Assembly: GCA_001584585.1 (NCBI GenBank)
Contig: LSYV01000003.1
Span: 1,445,759-1,481,416 of the forward strand
Source: Gonium pectorale
Taxonomy: Eukaryota > Chlorophyta > Chlorophyceae > Chlamydomonadales > Volvocaceae
Direction of reading: 5' to 3'
Length of the DNA stretch: 35,658 nt
Made by a program: the position numbers and the translations under genes. Numbering within the stretch: position 1 is the stretch's first letter; every line of letters begins with the position of its first letter. The notes under the pieces were generated by a model. That model worked only from the letters and a program-made list of their open reading frames with translations. It did no database searches and had not been told where the DNA came from. Below are positions 23,401-32,785 of this stretch, in pieces.

Positions 23401-25178
23401 GGTCAGCCTACCCGACCCCCGAGTGCCAAAACGCATTTTGGACAGTCCGTTCGTGGCCTCTTGCTCTTTATAATAATCGTTGTCCTCGTGGGACGACTTC
23501 TGCCAAATGGCGTCCCTGGGCTGCCTATGCGCCCACCCCGTTTCTACCTGCTGTGACTGCCCGTGAAGAAGCTGCCCCGTCCTGCACCCGCTCCTTCCCT
23601 CAACCGTCCTTCAACTTTTGTCGCTGCCCGCGCTCTCAGGTGTTGGCCAGCGGCGAGGCCTGGGCGGCTGCGCAGGCGTCCAGCGCCGGCGTGTTACAGC
23701 TGCGCGGCATCGTGGGCGACCGACTGGGCCCCTTCAAGCTGCGTGGCGTGGCGGACAGGGTGGAGATTGTGCAGGTGCGCCTGCAGCGCCAGGACGTGGC
23801 GGGTGCTGAGGGCTGGGCGCAGGACCTGCAGCAGGGCGGTGGCGGCGGCACTGACGGGGAAGGCGACGGCGTCGCCGTGGAGGGACCCGGCAGCGCAGCA
23901 CACTCGCGGCCCGCGACCATGTCAGCCCTGCCGCAGTTTGCGCTCAACAGCACGGACGCGCACAGCGGCGCCGGGCAGGAGGGCGCGGCGGTGGCGCATC
24001 CCCCCGAGCGCCCCATATCGCGCCCCTTCGGCTTCCTCACGCGCACTTCCCGCAACGCCAGTGTGTCGATGCTGGGTTCCTCGGCTCCAACCAGTGGGGC
24101 CTTCCTGCGCATGACGCTGCCTGCGGGCGGGGGCGCCGACTGCGCCGACGCCAGCGGCGGCGGGGCGCACCCTTCGGGCTCGGGCCAGCCAACCAGTCCG
24201 CGCCTGTTCGGCGGCCTCCTAAAGTCGGTGCGTGCGCAGAGCTTCACGGCGGCCACGTCAGGGCTGCTGCAGCGTATGGCGGGTGGCGGCAGGCCCCGGC
24301 AGCTGTCACGAGGGCCGGGCGGCATGGCGATTGAGGGCTCCGGAGCCAGCACGACCACCCCTGGCGCCGCACCGTCCCTGCCGCCGGCGATTGCGCGCCA
24401 CGCCTCCAGCAGCGCCGTGCCCATCTCCATTGGCGGCGCAATCGCTGCCGGTGGCAGTGGCGCCAGCGGCGCCGCTGCCACCGTAGCCGTCAGCACCAGC
24501 GGAAGCGCCGGCGTCGTCGGCAGCGGGAGCACCGGCGCTGGCAGCACCGCCGGTGGCTTCCTGCGCGGTCTGCGCACCACCACCCCGCGCAGCACCTCGC
24601 CGCTCGCCGCCAACCCGTTCTCCTTCCCGTCGGCTAGGAAGCTGCTGCCCTCAAGCTGGTCGCTGGGCGGCGCGGGGTCGTCGGGGAGCGGCGGCATCGG
24701 CGGCAGCCTCCCGGCTGGCGGCATGGGAAACCACCACGGCAGCCGGACCGCCAGCGGTGGCGTGGGGCCAACTGAGCTGTCGGCCCTGGTTGGGATGGTG
24801 GCCACATCACTGCCGGCCAGCCGCGGGACACAGGGTCAGATCAGCGCCGCCATAGACCATGTTGAGACGCTGCCGCCCGCTGGCAGCGTCGGCGCCGTCA
24901 GCGTTGGAGCGGCCAGCGTCAGCGGTCCTGCTGCGCCTGGCGCCGGGGGCGTCAGCCCTGTAGCAGTCGGCCGCGCGAGCGGACTGCTGCCGGCCTCGCC
25001 GCCGGCAGCGGCTTTGCCGCCGCCGCCTCCAGCTGACAGCGCGCCTGGGTGGTTTCCCGGGGAGATGTTGGCAGACGTGCTGCAGGGTGTGCAGGAGGAG
25101 GAGGAGTCGCGCACGAGCGGGCCGAGTTCGGTGTCGGGCCGGGCCCACCGAGCAGCTGCGCTGGGCGGCGCGGTTTGA
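14461..25178 (+). CDS. Receptor-type nucleotide cyclase: solute-binding ectodomain, TM helix, tandem cyclase domains (gene E)
   Basis: Exons: 14461-14606, 14685-14799, 14903-15578, 15942-16210, 16646-16807, 17065-17224, 17486-17657, 17867-17954, 18250-18339, 18536-18682, 18879-18917, 19192-19275, 19578-19626, 19880-20024, 20321-20447, 20721-20920, 21227-21397, 21650-21709, 21930-22065, 22320-22472, 22844-22989, 23195-23330, 23640-25178. Phases match at all 22 introns; 1669 aa. Order: signal peptide (1-25); bacterial solute-binding-protein-like ectodomain (to about 625) with a Ser-rich insert near 198-248; one TM helix (about 639-660); first cyclase domain (about 676-1025 region, VTDIQDSTALWE at 689-700, EGDSF at 733); second, divergent cyclase domain (1013-1203); then a Ser/Gly/Ala/Pro-rich tail of about 465 aa. 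The likely role is a surface receptor that makes a cyclic nucleotide on ligand binding. Ligand and product are not proven; residue pattern favours cGMP. Intron 10 uses a GC donor. Confidence 0.9.
14685..18339 (+). other. Ectodomain of gene E resembling bacterial extracellular solute-binding proteins
   Basis: Exons 2-9 encode the region between the signal peptide and the TM helix. It has the SBP (ABC importer periplasmic protein) pattern of a helical first lobe, then IPLDGSAPLMYYRKDLL followed by VPRTWSEVLYVAAQLN, and later GDVAMAFLEGDCALAFGW and GVVGVVAST. Asn-x-Ser/Thr sites such as NNLT, NLT and NVS suit an extracellular, glycosylated domain. The substrate is unknown. This is a family-level resemblance read by eye. 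Confidence 0.72.
18572..18637 (+). other. Single transmembrane helix of gene E
   Basis: Exon 10 encodes about 22 hydrophobic residues (Ala/Val/Leu-rich, about 639-660) followed at once by the basic stretch EFKKHRQHR, which places the cyclase side in the cytosol by the positive-inside rule. Confidence 0.85.
18683..18684 (+). other. GC 5' splice site, gene E intron 10
   Basis: The exon ends TTCGGCAAG and the intron begins GCAAGT, ending CCCCACAG at 18878. The junction is phase 0 and joins the juxtamembrane segment to the first cyclase domain. Confidence 0.75.
18879..21969 (+). other. First class III cyclase domain of gene E (metal-binding half)
   Basis: Exons 11-18 and the start of 19. Both metal-binding aspartates are present: D691 in VTDIQDST and D735 in EGDSF. 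GLRVRMGMHTG follows. The transition-state Asn and Arg positions are changed: the segment reads YGKSVSDAAAGG (Ser930 for Asn, Ala934 for Arg). A loop of about 110 residues, polar and low-complexity at first, separates the WPMELL and RGLRVRMG parts of the fold. Confidence 0.85.
22320..23777 (+). other. Second, metal-less class III cyclase domain of gene E
   Basis: Exons 20-22 and the start of 23. The N-terminal strand reads AYIGIVGVPALLAWDE, so the first metal Asp is lost (Gly); the second metal position reads ATDNQ rather than GD. GLRVKSGVDVG, TGRICYRGKVVGRAARVMQ and LGPFKLRGVADRVEIVQV identify the fold. Glu1058 and Cys1137 fall at the two purine-selecting positions as in guanylate cyclases. 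Arg1148 is kept; the partner Asn is Gly1144. Confidence 0.8.
23778..25178 (+). other. Low-complexity cytoplasmic tail of gene E
   Basis: About 465 residues in the last exon, rich in Gly, Ser, Ala and Pro with scattered Arg-Ser and Ser-Pro sites that could be phosphorylated. There is no recognisable domain. The frame runs unbroken to TGA at 25176. Confidence 0.8.
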
Positions 25179-26138
25179 GGGTGTCATGGCAGGGGCGGCC
25201 GCTGGGGGGTGGAGCCTATGTTGGTGACCCCTCGGCAACGAACGAAGGGTCCTTAGTCAACAGCTTGCAAGCTGATGCAGCGCGACGCTGCTTGCTGTGG
25301 GCAGGGTCGATGGGTGCAGAGGACGGCGGTCAATTGCTTTGGGAGAGGGATTGCTAGTGGCGTTATCCGTGCTGCAAGCCCGCCGACGACAGCCGACGGT
25401 TCGGCGGTGGATAAGCCGTGCGTAGAATTAAGCGCTATGGCCAGTTGGCCACTCCCACAGTCCCATTACTGCGCGCGACAGTGAGCAGCGCGTGCGTGCG
25501 GGGTGCATTGCAGAAAACCACGATGCATGTGTGGCTGTCTCGCGCTGTTGGGTGCATCTATCCTGTTCTGGCCGGGACGACAGCATGCGAGCGTAGCGTT
25601 GAGTTCTCCTTCTTGCCAGCTAGGCGTGACTCCGTTGGTTATTGTACCGGTATTGTGAGTACAGTGTAGCGCCTACAAGCGCGAACTGATGGCTGTGCTG
25701 CCCGGGGTCAGGCATCCGCCCGCGCGCACGGGGCACCTGGTGAACACTGTCTGTCGTGAACCCGGTACTCATGGCCTTTGTCAAGCGGCACTGGGTTGAG
25801 TGCGACCTTTCCTTGCTATTTATTCGTTACATATTGAGTTCTGCACGCCATGGCGGCAATCATTGAACACCTCTGCTGAACACTGGTGGAGTCGAATGCC
25901 AAACCGTGTCACGTATGTACGGCATGTACGGCTGGATGCAGCACGTGCGCGTGTGTGTGTGTTTGTCCATCGGTTTGGAGATGATGTTTGGGTACGGTGT
26001 GCTCAGCGCTCGCGAACCGCTCACGGGTGACGAGGACAACCACTCCTCACAAACCCACCGAATCAACGTTTTCTGTAACCTTCAGTGCCTGTAATGTTGC
26101 GTGCATAACGGAATCTGAAACGAAGTCCCGGAGCCAGA
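25179..26138. other. 3' UTR of gene E and 5' region of gene F
   Basis: About 960 bases without a coding exon. The only + strand TGTAA motifs are at 26074 and 26090, so the gene E 3' UTR probably fills most of this stretch, and the gene F start codon follows only about 45 bases later. A short GT repeat lies near 25950. Confidence 0.5.
26074..26094 (+). terminator. Paired poly(A) signals TGTAA of gene E
   Basis: Two TGTAA copies, 26074-26078 and 26090-26094, about 900 bases after the gene E stop. They are the first in that interval and lie only 45-65 bases before the gene F start codon, implying very tight spacing between the two transcripts. Confidence 0.55.
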
Positions 26139-28900
26139 ATGTCGCGTCCGAGCGCCATCCTGACTGGAGCGGCCTCGGGGATAGGTAGACAGACCAGCCA
26201 GACTGTAGTGGAGCTGCAAATCACTTGGCGACTGTTGCATTTGCAGGGAGAGCGCTAGCTGAGCAACTCGTGGAGCGAGCCTTCTATGTCACAGTGAGTT
26301 CCTGGCTTGACGACTGGTTGTGAATGCTCCCATGTACGATGACGCTTATTATCGCCTGCAGCTATTGGACCTCGATGACGCCGGTCTTCGGGCCACGGTT
26401 AGTGCCAGGGTGCCGATGTGGCCGCGGGCAGGAAGGACCTCTCAATGAGGAGGCAGGTTCTTGGGGACCCCCGCATCAACCTCTCGAGCGGAAGCGGGGC
26501 GTGCATGCGGCCCACTCCGATCACTGCGCCCACGGGTCGGTCCTGGCCCCGCCTTAAGCTCCGCCGCTCGGGTCCGGTTGCGGTGGGGGGAATGCACGTT
26601 CTCTATCTCTCTGGCTGAAGTTCCGTATCTGGGCCATAGGCTCTTAGACACCCCACCCCCCTGCGTCCTTTCGGACGCCTCTCCTCACATGCGCCCGTCG
26701 CCAGGCATCCAGCCTGGCGAATCGCCACCCTGCCGGCCCCTCCGCGGTGCGCACCGGCGTGCTGAACGTCACCGACTCGGCGGCCCAGGCTGACGCCTTC
26801 CAGGCTCACGTGGCCGCCTTCGGTGGCGTGCAGGTGCGGGGCTAACGACCGCGGGAGACGTCACATGTTCCGGAAAGACCCCCTCCCGTTCGCCAGCTCG
26901 TACCCGCCGGAGCACTCTTTCAGCCGCACTCTCTGCCTGCCTGCCCTATGCACACGTACACTCAGCGCATCTCTGGTCCGTAGACGCCCTTGATGCCAAC
27001 CTGGAGCCCGCGCGCTCCTGCATGTTGGCCCTGCGGGACCCCATGGCGGCCAGCCACCGCCTGCATGGCGCCCTCTGGCGGTTCCAGGCTCACAGCTAGC
27101 TCATGTCGTTCCCGGCTGTCCGCTTTGTCGCAGCTGACCATCCCGAGAGCGTTCCGCAACGCAAGCGCTTTTCGTAGGCCCTCTCTGCCTGCCTAACGGC
27201 TGCACGCCATGCTTTGCGGTGTTGCCCGGTTGCAGCTGGTGGTCCTGAACGCGGGCATCGGGGAGCGCGGCGACGTGTTCAACCCCTCCAACGCCGGCTG
27301 GCAGGCCACCCTGGATGTGGACCTCACGGCGGTGCTGCACGGCGTCAGGTGGGTCGGGAGGGTTGGTCTCGGGTCCGCTGTGGCAAGACCTTGTGGGGCC
27401 TATGGCAGGGTCATGCGAAGGCGCAGCTCCTGGGGTACCTGCCCCCACATGAATAGCCTCGAATCTGCCTTCCCCAACAAATGCATGCGGTTGACATGTC
27501 CGCTTGACTACATGACGAGCAGCCTGCCCTTGAGCCGCACACCTGGCGCACTCCCAAGCCCCGGCTCAGTGGCTTGTTGTTGTGCCCCATGTGCGCTGCA
27601 GAGCCGCCGCGGAGCTAATGACGGAGGGCGGAGCCATCCTCACGGTGGCGTCGGCGGGAGGTGTGCCTCGGTGGTGGGGACGGCTGGACGGGGCCCTGGG
27701 CCGGCCGGCTGGGCGGCGCGGGAGCGAGCTATGACCTTGCGACAGCGGCATGGCGCTGCGGTGCACTGCACTGGTCAAGCGGGCTGCAGGGGGGCCTGGC
27801 GCGGAGGACGGGTGCTGGCTTATGGCAAAAGCAGCAAAAGGGGGCGGGGCGGTTGGTGCTTCCTGTCCCCGCGGGGTGATGGGGCAACTGCAGCAAGTGT
27901 TTTGCCCCCTTGTCCCCTTGGCCCCACTGCCGCCCTCACCTCGCAGCGGTGTTCCCCATGCCCGTGGCGCCCGTGTACGCGGCGGCCAAAGCGGGGGTGG
28001 CGCACTTTGTCCGCTCAGCTGCGCGCACCCTGGCATCGCGCCGCCCGCCTGTGCGGCTGCTTGCGCTTTGCCCCGAGTTTGTTGAGACGCCGCTGGTGAC
28101 GAAGCTGATGCAGGAGGCGAGCGCGGGCCAGACGGATGTGGGGGCGCGCTGGCCTGGGGCACGGGAGCTTGGGGCCGCTTGGGCGCCGGGCCGGGGGCGA
28201 GGGAAGAGGGAGATTCACAGGGATGAAGGGATGGTGGGGTGGAGTTAGCGCGCATGGCGTTGCGCTGCCTGAAGGCGCACCAGGAGGAGCCGATTGCGTA
28301 CTGCGCTGCGGATTCGCCGCCCGCAAGCAGCGGTGGCGCCTTTCCTCGTCAGTGGTAGGCCTTGACTTTTGTACCCTAGGCAACAACGGGATCTGCTCTC
28401 CCTCCCTTGCCCGCCCTCGGCGCTACCCTGCAGGACCCCACCAAGGCTAAGCGGTTGCTGGGGCGGCTGGACATTCAGCTGCTGCCTCCCCGCCGGGTGG
28501 CGGAGGTTGGGGTCGCCATGGTGGAGGACCCATCCACATACAAGGCAAGGGAGCGGGAGACACCGGGCCACGGCGCCACCGGGCCACATGGGTGTCAGGA
28601 GCCAGGGCCGGCTCGAGGGCAGGCCGGAGACGGTCAGCAGCAGCACGCCCGCACGTGCGCACGTGGCGACTTCCCGTGGACGGCGCAGTTGCGCTGCGTA
28701 GTATCCGCTGTCACTGCAGCGCAGGCTGTCATCCGCCCCACAGCCGAACACCGTGCGTAAATGTCCGTATCAGAGCGTATGCGTCTGGCGTGCGCATCGC
28801 CCCTCGGCCCCCCCTTTGCTAACTGCAGGCCGGCGCGGTTGTCCTGGTACGGCAAGACGGCCAGGTGGTGCAGCCGTACGCCCGACAGGGCGGCCAGGTC
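26139..28900 (+). other. SDR domain of gene F, 15-hydroxyprostaglandin-dehydrogenase-like
   Basis: Exons 1-8 and the start of 9. The Rossmann motif is followed by an acidic residue at the end of strand 2 (LLDLDD, Asp34), which in this family favours NAD+ over NADP+. YAAAK and LCPEFVETPL match the classical SDR core; the closest remembered layout is 15-PGDH. The tetrad Asn is Asp115. The domain closes with the usual VAEVGVAMVEDP and AGAVVLVRQDG segments. Confidence 0.8.
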
Positions 28901-31900
28901 ATTTGCGGCGGCGGGGGCAGCAGCGGAGCGCATGGCGGCGCGTCCGCCCCATCCGCGAGCTCTGATGCCGAGGTTGCGACGCGGCGGCGGTCCCTTGCGG
29001 CCTGGGCCACGGAGCAGCTTCCAGACGAATACGGGAAGGTACGTCGGTGGAGGGACCCCCTCGTTGTGCGAGTGGGTGCGCACACCGTGTGACGCACGGC
29101 GCGCCCCAGTGTCACTGCACCATTGTGCACACACGCCGCGCACTTCGCCGTATGCGTTTTCCTTTTCGACACGCCGCGCATGCCGTACACTGCCTCGTTG
29201 GCTCGTTGCGGCTGTTCCACTGCATCCGCTGCATCCACATCCCTCCCCCAACCGTCCGTCCCGTTCCTCCCTCGACGCAGATCGTCATCACAACCCTCAG
29301 CCCCAACTACCGACAGGCCGCCAGGCTGGTGACGACGAAGCGGCTGTACGGGGGCTCGCTGGTGGCGGCGCCGCCGCCTGGCACGCTCTTTGTCCGGCGG
29401 GTGTTTGCCGGAGTCAACGCCTCTGACATCAACTACAGCTCTGGGAGGTGCGGTCCCTGTGTGTTTGCTGCATGACGCATGGGGTTTGCGGTGGAGGACA
29501 CGTGCGGTGCGGGAGCACGGCTCCCAGCTGGAGCCCGACCGAGCCGCCGGGTCCCAGGTCGCGCGTCCCGTGCAGCAGCCGAGGACCGTTCTGGTGCACC
29601 TCTCCCGTTTCCCGACTTCTCGCAGGTATCACGCCAACCGCGCGGAGGCCGAGTCCAAGCTGCCCTTCGATGCCGGCTTTGAGTCGGTCAACGTTGTGGT
29701 GGCGGTGGGCGAGGGTGAGGACAGGGCAATGTCACGGGCGTGCGGACGGGCGGGGCGAGGCCGCTGATGCTCGGCAGGGAAGGAGCGAGACGCGGCGACA
29801 TGTCTTGCTCTCGTACTTTTTTAGGTGGGTGCTCCCTTGTGTGTTGAGTATTGCTGATGCTAACAGCCCCTCCGCCCGCCACGCACAGGCGTGCAGGGCT
29901 TTGCGCCCGGCGACTGCATGGCCGCACTATCGTACGGCAGCTTCTCCGAGTACGGCATCGAGCCTGCACGCACGGCGCTGCCTGTGCCGCGCGTTGCGCC
30001 CGAGGTGGTAGCGCTGCTGACCAGGTGACCCGCGGGTCGGGGCCGGGGCGGGGGCCGGAGGCATGCCGGTGGTCCACGCAGGATGCAGCCGATGAGCAGT
30101 GTCGTTAATCTTCTGGCCGGGCCATTCTGTTTGTCAGTCATGTTTGTAGCAGTATGGGTTTCTGGTGCCTTCTGGTGCTCACATGCCGGCCGCTCCCTGT
30201 CCGCAGCGGTTTGACAGCTTCGATCGCGCTGGAGGAGGCCGGGCGGATCAAGGCGGGGGAGACGGTGCTGGTCACGGCGGCGGCGGGCGGCACGGGTAAG
30301 GTCTCAACTCATGAAACTCGCGTGCGATGTCGTCCCTGTTGGCGCTTGCCTCTCGGACCTTCCACTCTCGCTCCGGGCCATGACGCAAGTACGCCAAATA
30401 TCTATGCCGGTGCGCTGCGTTGAAGTCGCTCGCACCGTCCAGCCCTGCGCCTACTGCATATGTCCTCCTTCCACCTTGCCACTGCTGCGTGGCGCCTGTT
30501 AGATATCTTAATCCTTCTAGACCCTCACGCACCTTGGTGCGCATCCCCCCCCCCCGCTGTCCCTCCGCTCCTCCTCAGGCCAGTTTGCGGTGCAGCTGGC
30601 CAAGGCCGCGGGCTGCAAGGTGGTGGCCACGTGCGGGGGCCCCGACAAGGCTAGGCTGCTCAAGGTGGGTGGCGTAGGGGCCGGCGACGGGCGCACAGCG
30701 GAAGAGGGGTGCTGTCCAACGACCCCGGAGCCTGAGTACAGTGTTGGCATTGGGTCGGCACGGGGCGGGCGAGGAGCTGCCGCATGCTTAGACGGTGGGG
30801 AGGGGAAACATGCGGTCTGTTGCGGTTCGGCCGGCCTGGTGCAATCTCACCGGGCTCAGTGCAACCCCTCATGCAGCGCAGTCAGACGCCCGTGGCTCGG
30901 GAGCATCGCCCTGGGGTGTCATTGCGTCGCCGGCCAGCCTGGCCCGCTCCACAAAACGCGCCCTTGTTGGAGCAGGGCACCGCCTTCAGCTGCCCCGCTT
31001 CCTTTGCGCCTGCCTGCCCGCAGGAGCTGGGCGCGGACCGCATCATCGACTACAGTCGAGAGTCGGTCAAGGTGGGGACCTGTGCGGCTGAGGCTGCGGG
31101 GACGATGGGGAGCCCCTTGGGGTGGTGGCAACACACGCTGCGGTAGGTCAGACGGCCCCCTGGCGTGCGTTGGCGCTCCTGTATGTATCCCTCGCAAAGC
31201 CTCTACTGCACAATCCCTTACCGCGCGAGGGCTCTTCCTGCCGCCCCACCCATGGAATAGAATGGGTAGGGCACATCCTTTCGTTGCAACCTCTTTGGCG
31301 CCGTGTCGTTTAGTGCGACCCGAACCTTCTTTGCTTTGTGCGCTGTGCCGCCGCAGGAGGTGCTGAAGCGTGAGTTCCCCGGCGGCGTGGATGTGGTGTA
31401 CGAGAGTGTGGGCGGTGAGATGTTTGAGGTGGCGGTCAACGCGCTCGCGCCCCGCGGCCGGCTGGTGATCATCGGCATGATGTCGGCGTACGGCAGCGGC
31501 TGGGCGCCCGGCAACTACCCGGGCCTGGCGGAGAAGCTGCTGTGGAAGAGCGCCGCTGCGGTGGGCTTCTTCCTGCTGAGGTGAGGCGAGGAAGCGCGGG
31601 AGCGGTCAGCGCAAGGGGCGAGGGCCTCGAACCGACCGAGGCAAGGTCTGCAGATCTGGTGTGCCGGACGTTCCCTCGTGATATGACCGGCGAAAAAAGG
31701 AAGCTCATCGCACTGTGCTCTCTGCGCTGGCCGAGTGCATGCCTGCAGCTTTTAGCTTGGCCGTAAGGGATCGGCTCTAATACATCCCCGCTGACCCTGT
31801 ATGCACTGCTCATGCGGTCTAGCTCGCCCGTAGCCGCGCGCACCACCGGCTGCGGCCCTCAGTGCTTTGGGTTCCCGCCCGCTATCCAAGCCCGGGGCCA

Positions 31901-32350
31901 TGGGCGTGCAAGCTGCAGGTGCTGTTCTTTGACAAGGCCACCATGAAGCGCTGCCCAGCCGGCCGCACTTGCTGCATCCCGTCCCCAATTCGTTTCAGCA
32001 TACATGATCTACGTGACAGACACGTGCTGGCTGCCTTTTTCTTTCCAACATGTCGGGTTGCTGGCCCACCCTGGCCCACCCTGGCCCACCCTGGCCACAG
32101 GTACGCTCCGCTCTTCCGAACGCACCTCACGCGGTTGGTGCAGATGTGGGAGGCGGGCCGCCTGCGGGTGGCGCTCGACCCGCGGGTCTTCGTGGGCGTG
32201 GAGGCGGTGTTTGAGGCAGTGGAGCACCTGCACAGCGGCCGCAGCGTGGGCAAGGTGGTCGTGCAGATGCCGACTGAGCTGCCGTCCGGGGTCCGCGGCG
32301 TTGCTGCGGCGGCGGCGGCGGCAGCGCTTGTACCCGCGTCGCGGCTGTGA
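26139..32350 (+). CDS. SDR-MDR fusion oxidoreductase with peroxisomal signal (gene F)
   Basis: Exons: 26139-26184, 26247-26293, 26362-26397, 26705-26833, 27236-27348, 27602-27660, 27947-28137, 28434-28544, 28829-29038, 29281-29447, 29626-29714, 29889-30024, 30207-30295, 30579-30664, 31024-31071, 31357-31580, 32101-32350. Phases match at all 16 introns; 676 aa, no stop between domains. N-terminal half: classical short-chain dehydrogenase (TGAASGIG 9-16, NAG 91-93, Ser141, Tyr154-x3-Lys158). A Gly/Ser/Ala-rich linker follows (about 258-300). C-terminal half: zinc-free medium-chain reductase resembling ZADH2/PTGR3 (GVNASDINYSSGRY, GFES, AAAGGTG, DVVYESVGG). The C-terminus is SRL, a PTS1 signal. 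Expected chemistry is alcohol oxidation plus NADPH-type enone reduction, probably on hydroxy-lipids in peroxisomes; substrate is inferred. Intron 8 has a GC donor. Confidence 0.9.
28545..28546 (+). other. GC 5' splice site, gene F intron 8
   Basis: The exon ends TACAAG and the intron begins GCAAGG, ending ACTGCAG at 28828. It is phase 0 and falls within the last part of the SDR domain. Confidence 0.8.
29281..32290 (+). other. MDR enone-reductase domain of gene F, ZADH2/PTGR3-like
   Basis: Exons 10-17. It carries the zinc-free quinone-oxidoreductase pattern: GVNASDINYSSGRY, GFES in place of the zinc-binding GHE, GSFSEYGIEPA, SGLTASIALEEAG, the nucleotide motif AAAGGTGQFAVQLAK, GVDVVYESVGGEMF and a closing SVGKVVVQMP. 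This order matches the ZADH2 (prostaglandin reductase 3) branch, which reduces the double bond of 15-keto prostaglandins in animals. Confidence 0.85.
32061..32097 (+). repeat. 10-bp tandem repeat at the last acceptor of gene F
   Basis: The unit CTGGCCCACC occurs three times (32061-32090), followed by a partial copy that runs into the acceptor CCACAG at 32100. It forms the pyrimidine-rich tract of the intron 16 acceptor. Confidence 0.9.
32339..32347 (+). other. Peroxisomal targeting signal type 1 (SRL) of gene F
   Basis: The last three codons before TGA are TCG CGG CTG, giving Ser-Arg-Leu, a standard PTS1. It follows an eight-Ala run and LVPA, which would act as a flexible extension exposing the signal. 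Confidence 0.75.
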
Positions 32351-32780
32351 GTGCGTGGCTGCGCAGCACGGATTTTCGAGCAACCTGCGATCCGGCGGGG
32401 CTTCATTGAATTTTTAGAAATCAATGTGGTATTGGCCGTTCGTGTGCCCTGGGACATGGTCAATGGATGATGTGGAGGTCAGGAAGCTAGTGTGAGATGG
32501 TGAGTGACAGCAGTGAGGCAGCGCCAAAGCAGCGCAGCGTGTGAATTATGGCTGGTTAGGGGCGAGTGGGCAAGCCGGCTGAGTCGATGCCGGCGGCTAA
32601 TGTAGGGCGCGTCTCCTCGTCCTCACCAGGGCTGCACGTGCGGGCGCTAAAACGACCCACGGGTCGCACCATGGCCGTGGGTCGACGTTGTGTTCGTTGT
32701 GTGCTCAGCAGAGGATACCGTTGCATGCACCTCTTTCTTGTTCTGTACCTCACTGCACAAGGAGCTTGCTGTATACAACA

Positions 32781-32785
32781 TGTAA
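32781..32785 (+). terminator. Poly(A) signal TGTAA of gene F
   Basis: First TGTAA on the + strand after the gene F stop, 431 bases downstream. Confidence 0.6.

Noticed and set aside
23636..24805. Minus-strand open frame of 389 codons opposite the gene E tail
   Set aside because: It is the Pro/Ala-rich mirror of the GC-rich Ser/Gly/Ala tail. The + strand frame joins exactly in phase with the second cyclase domain.
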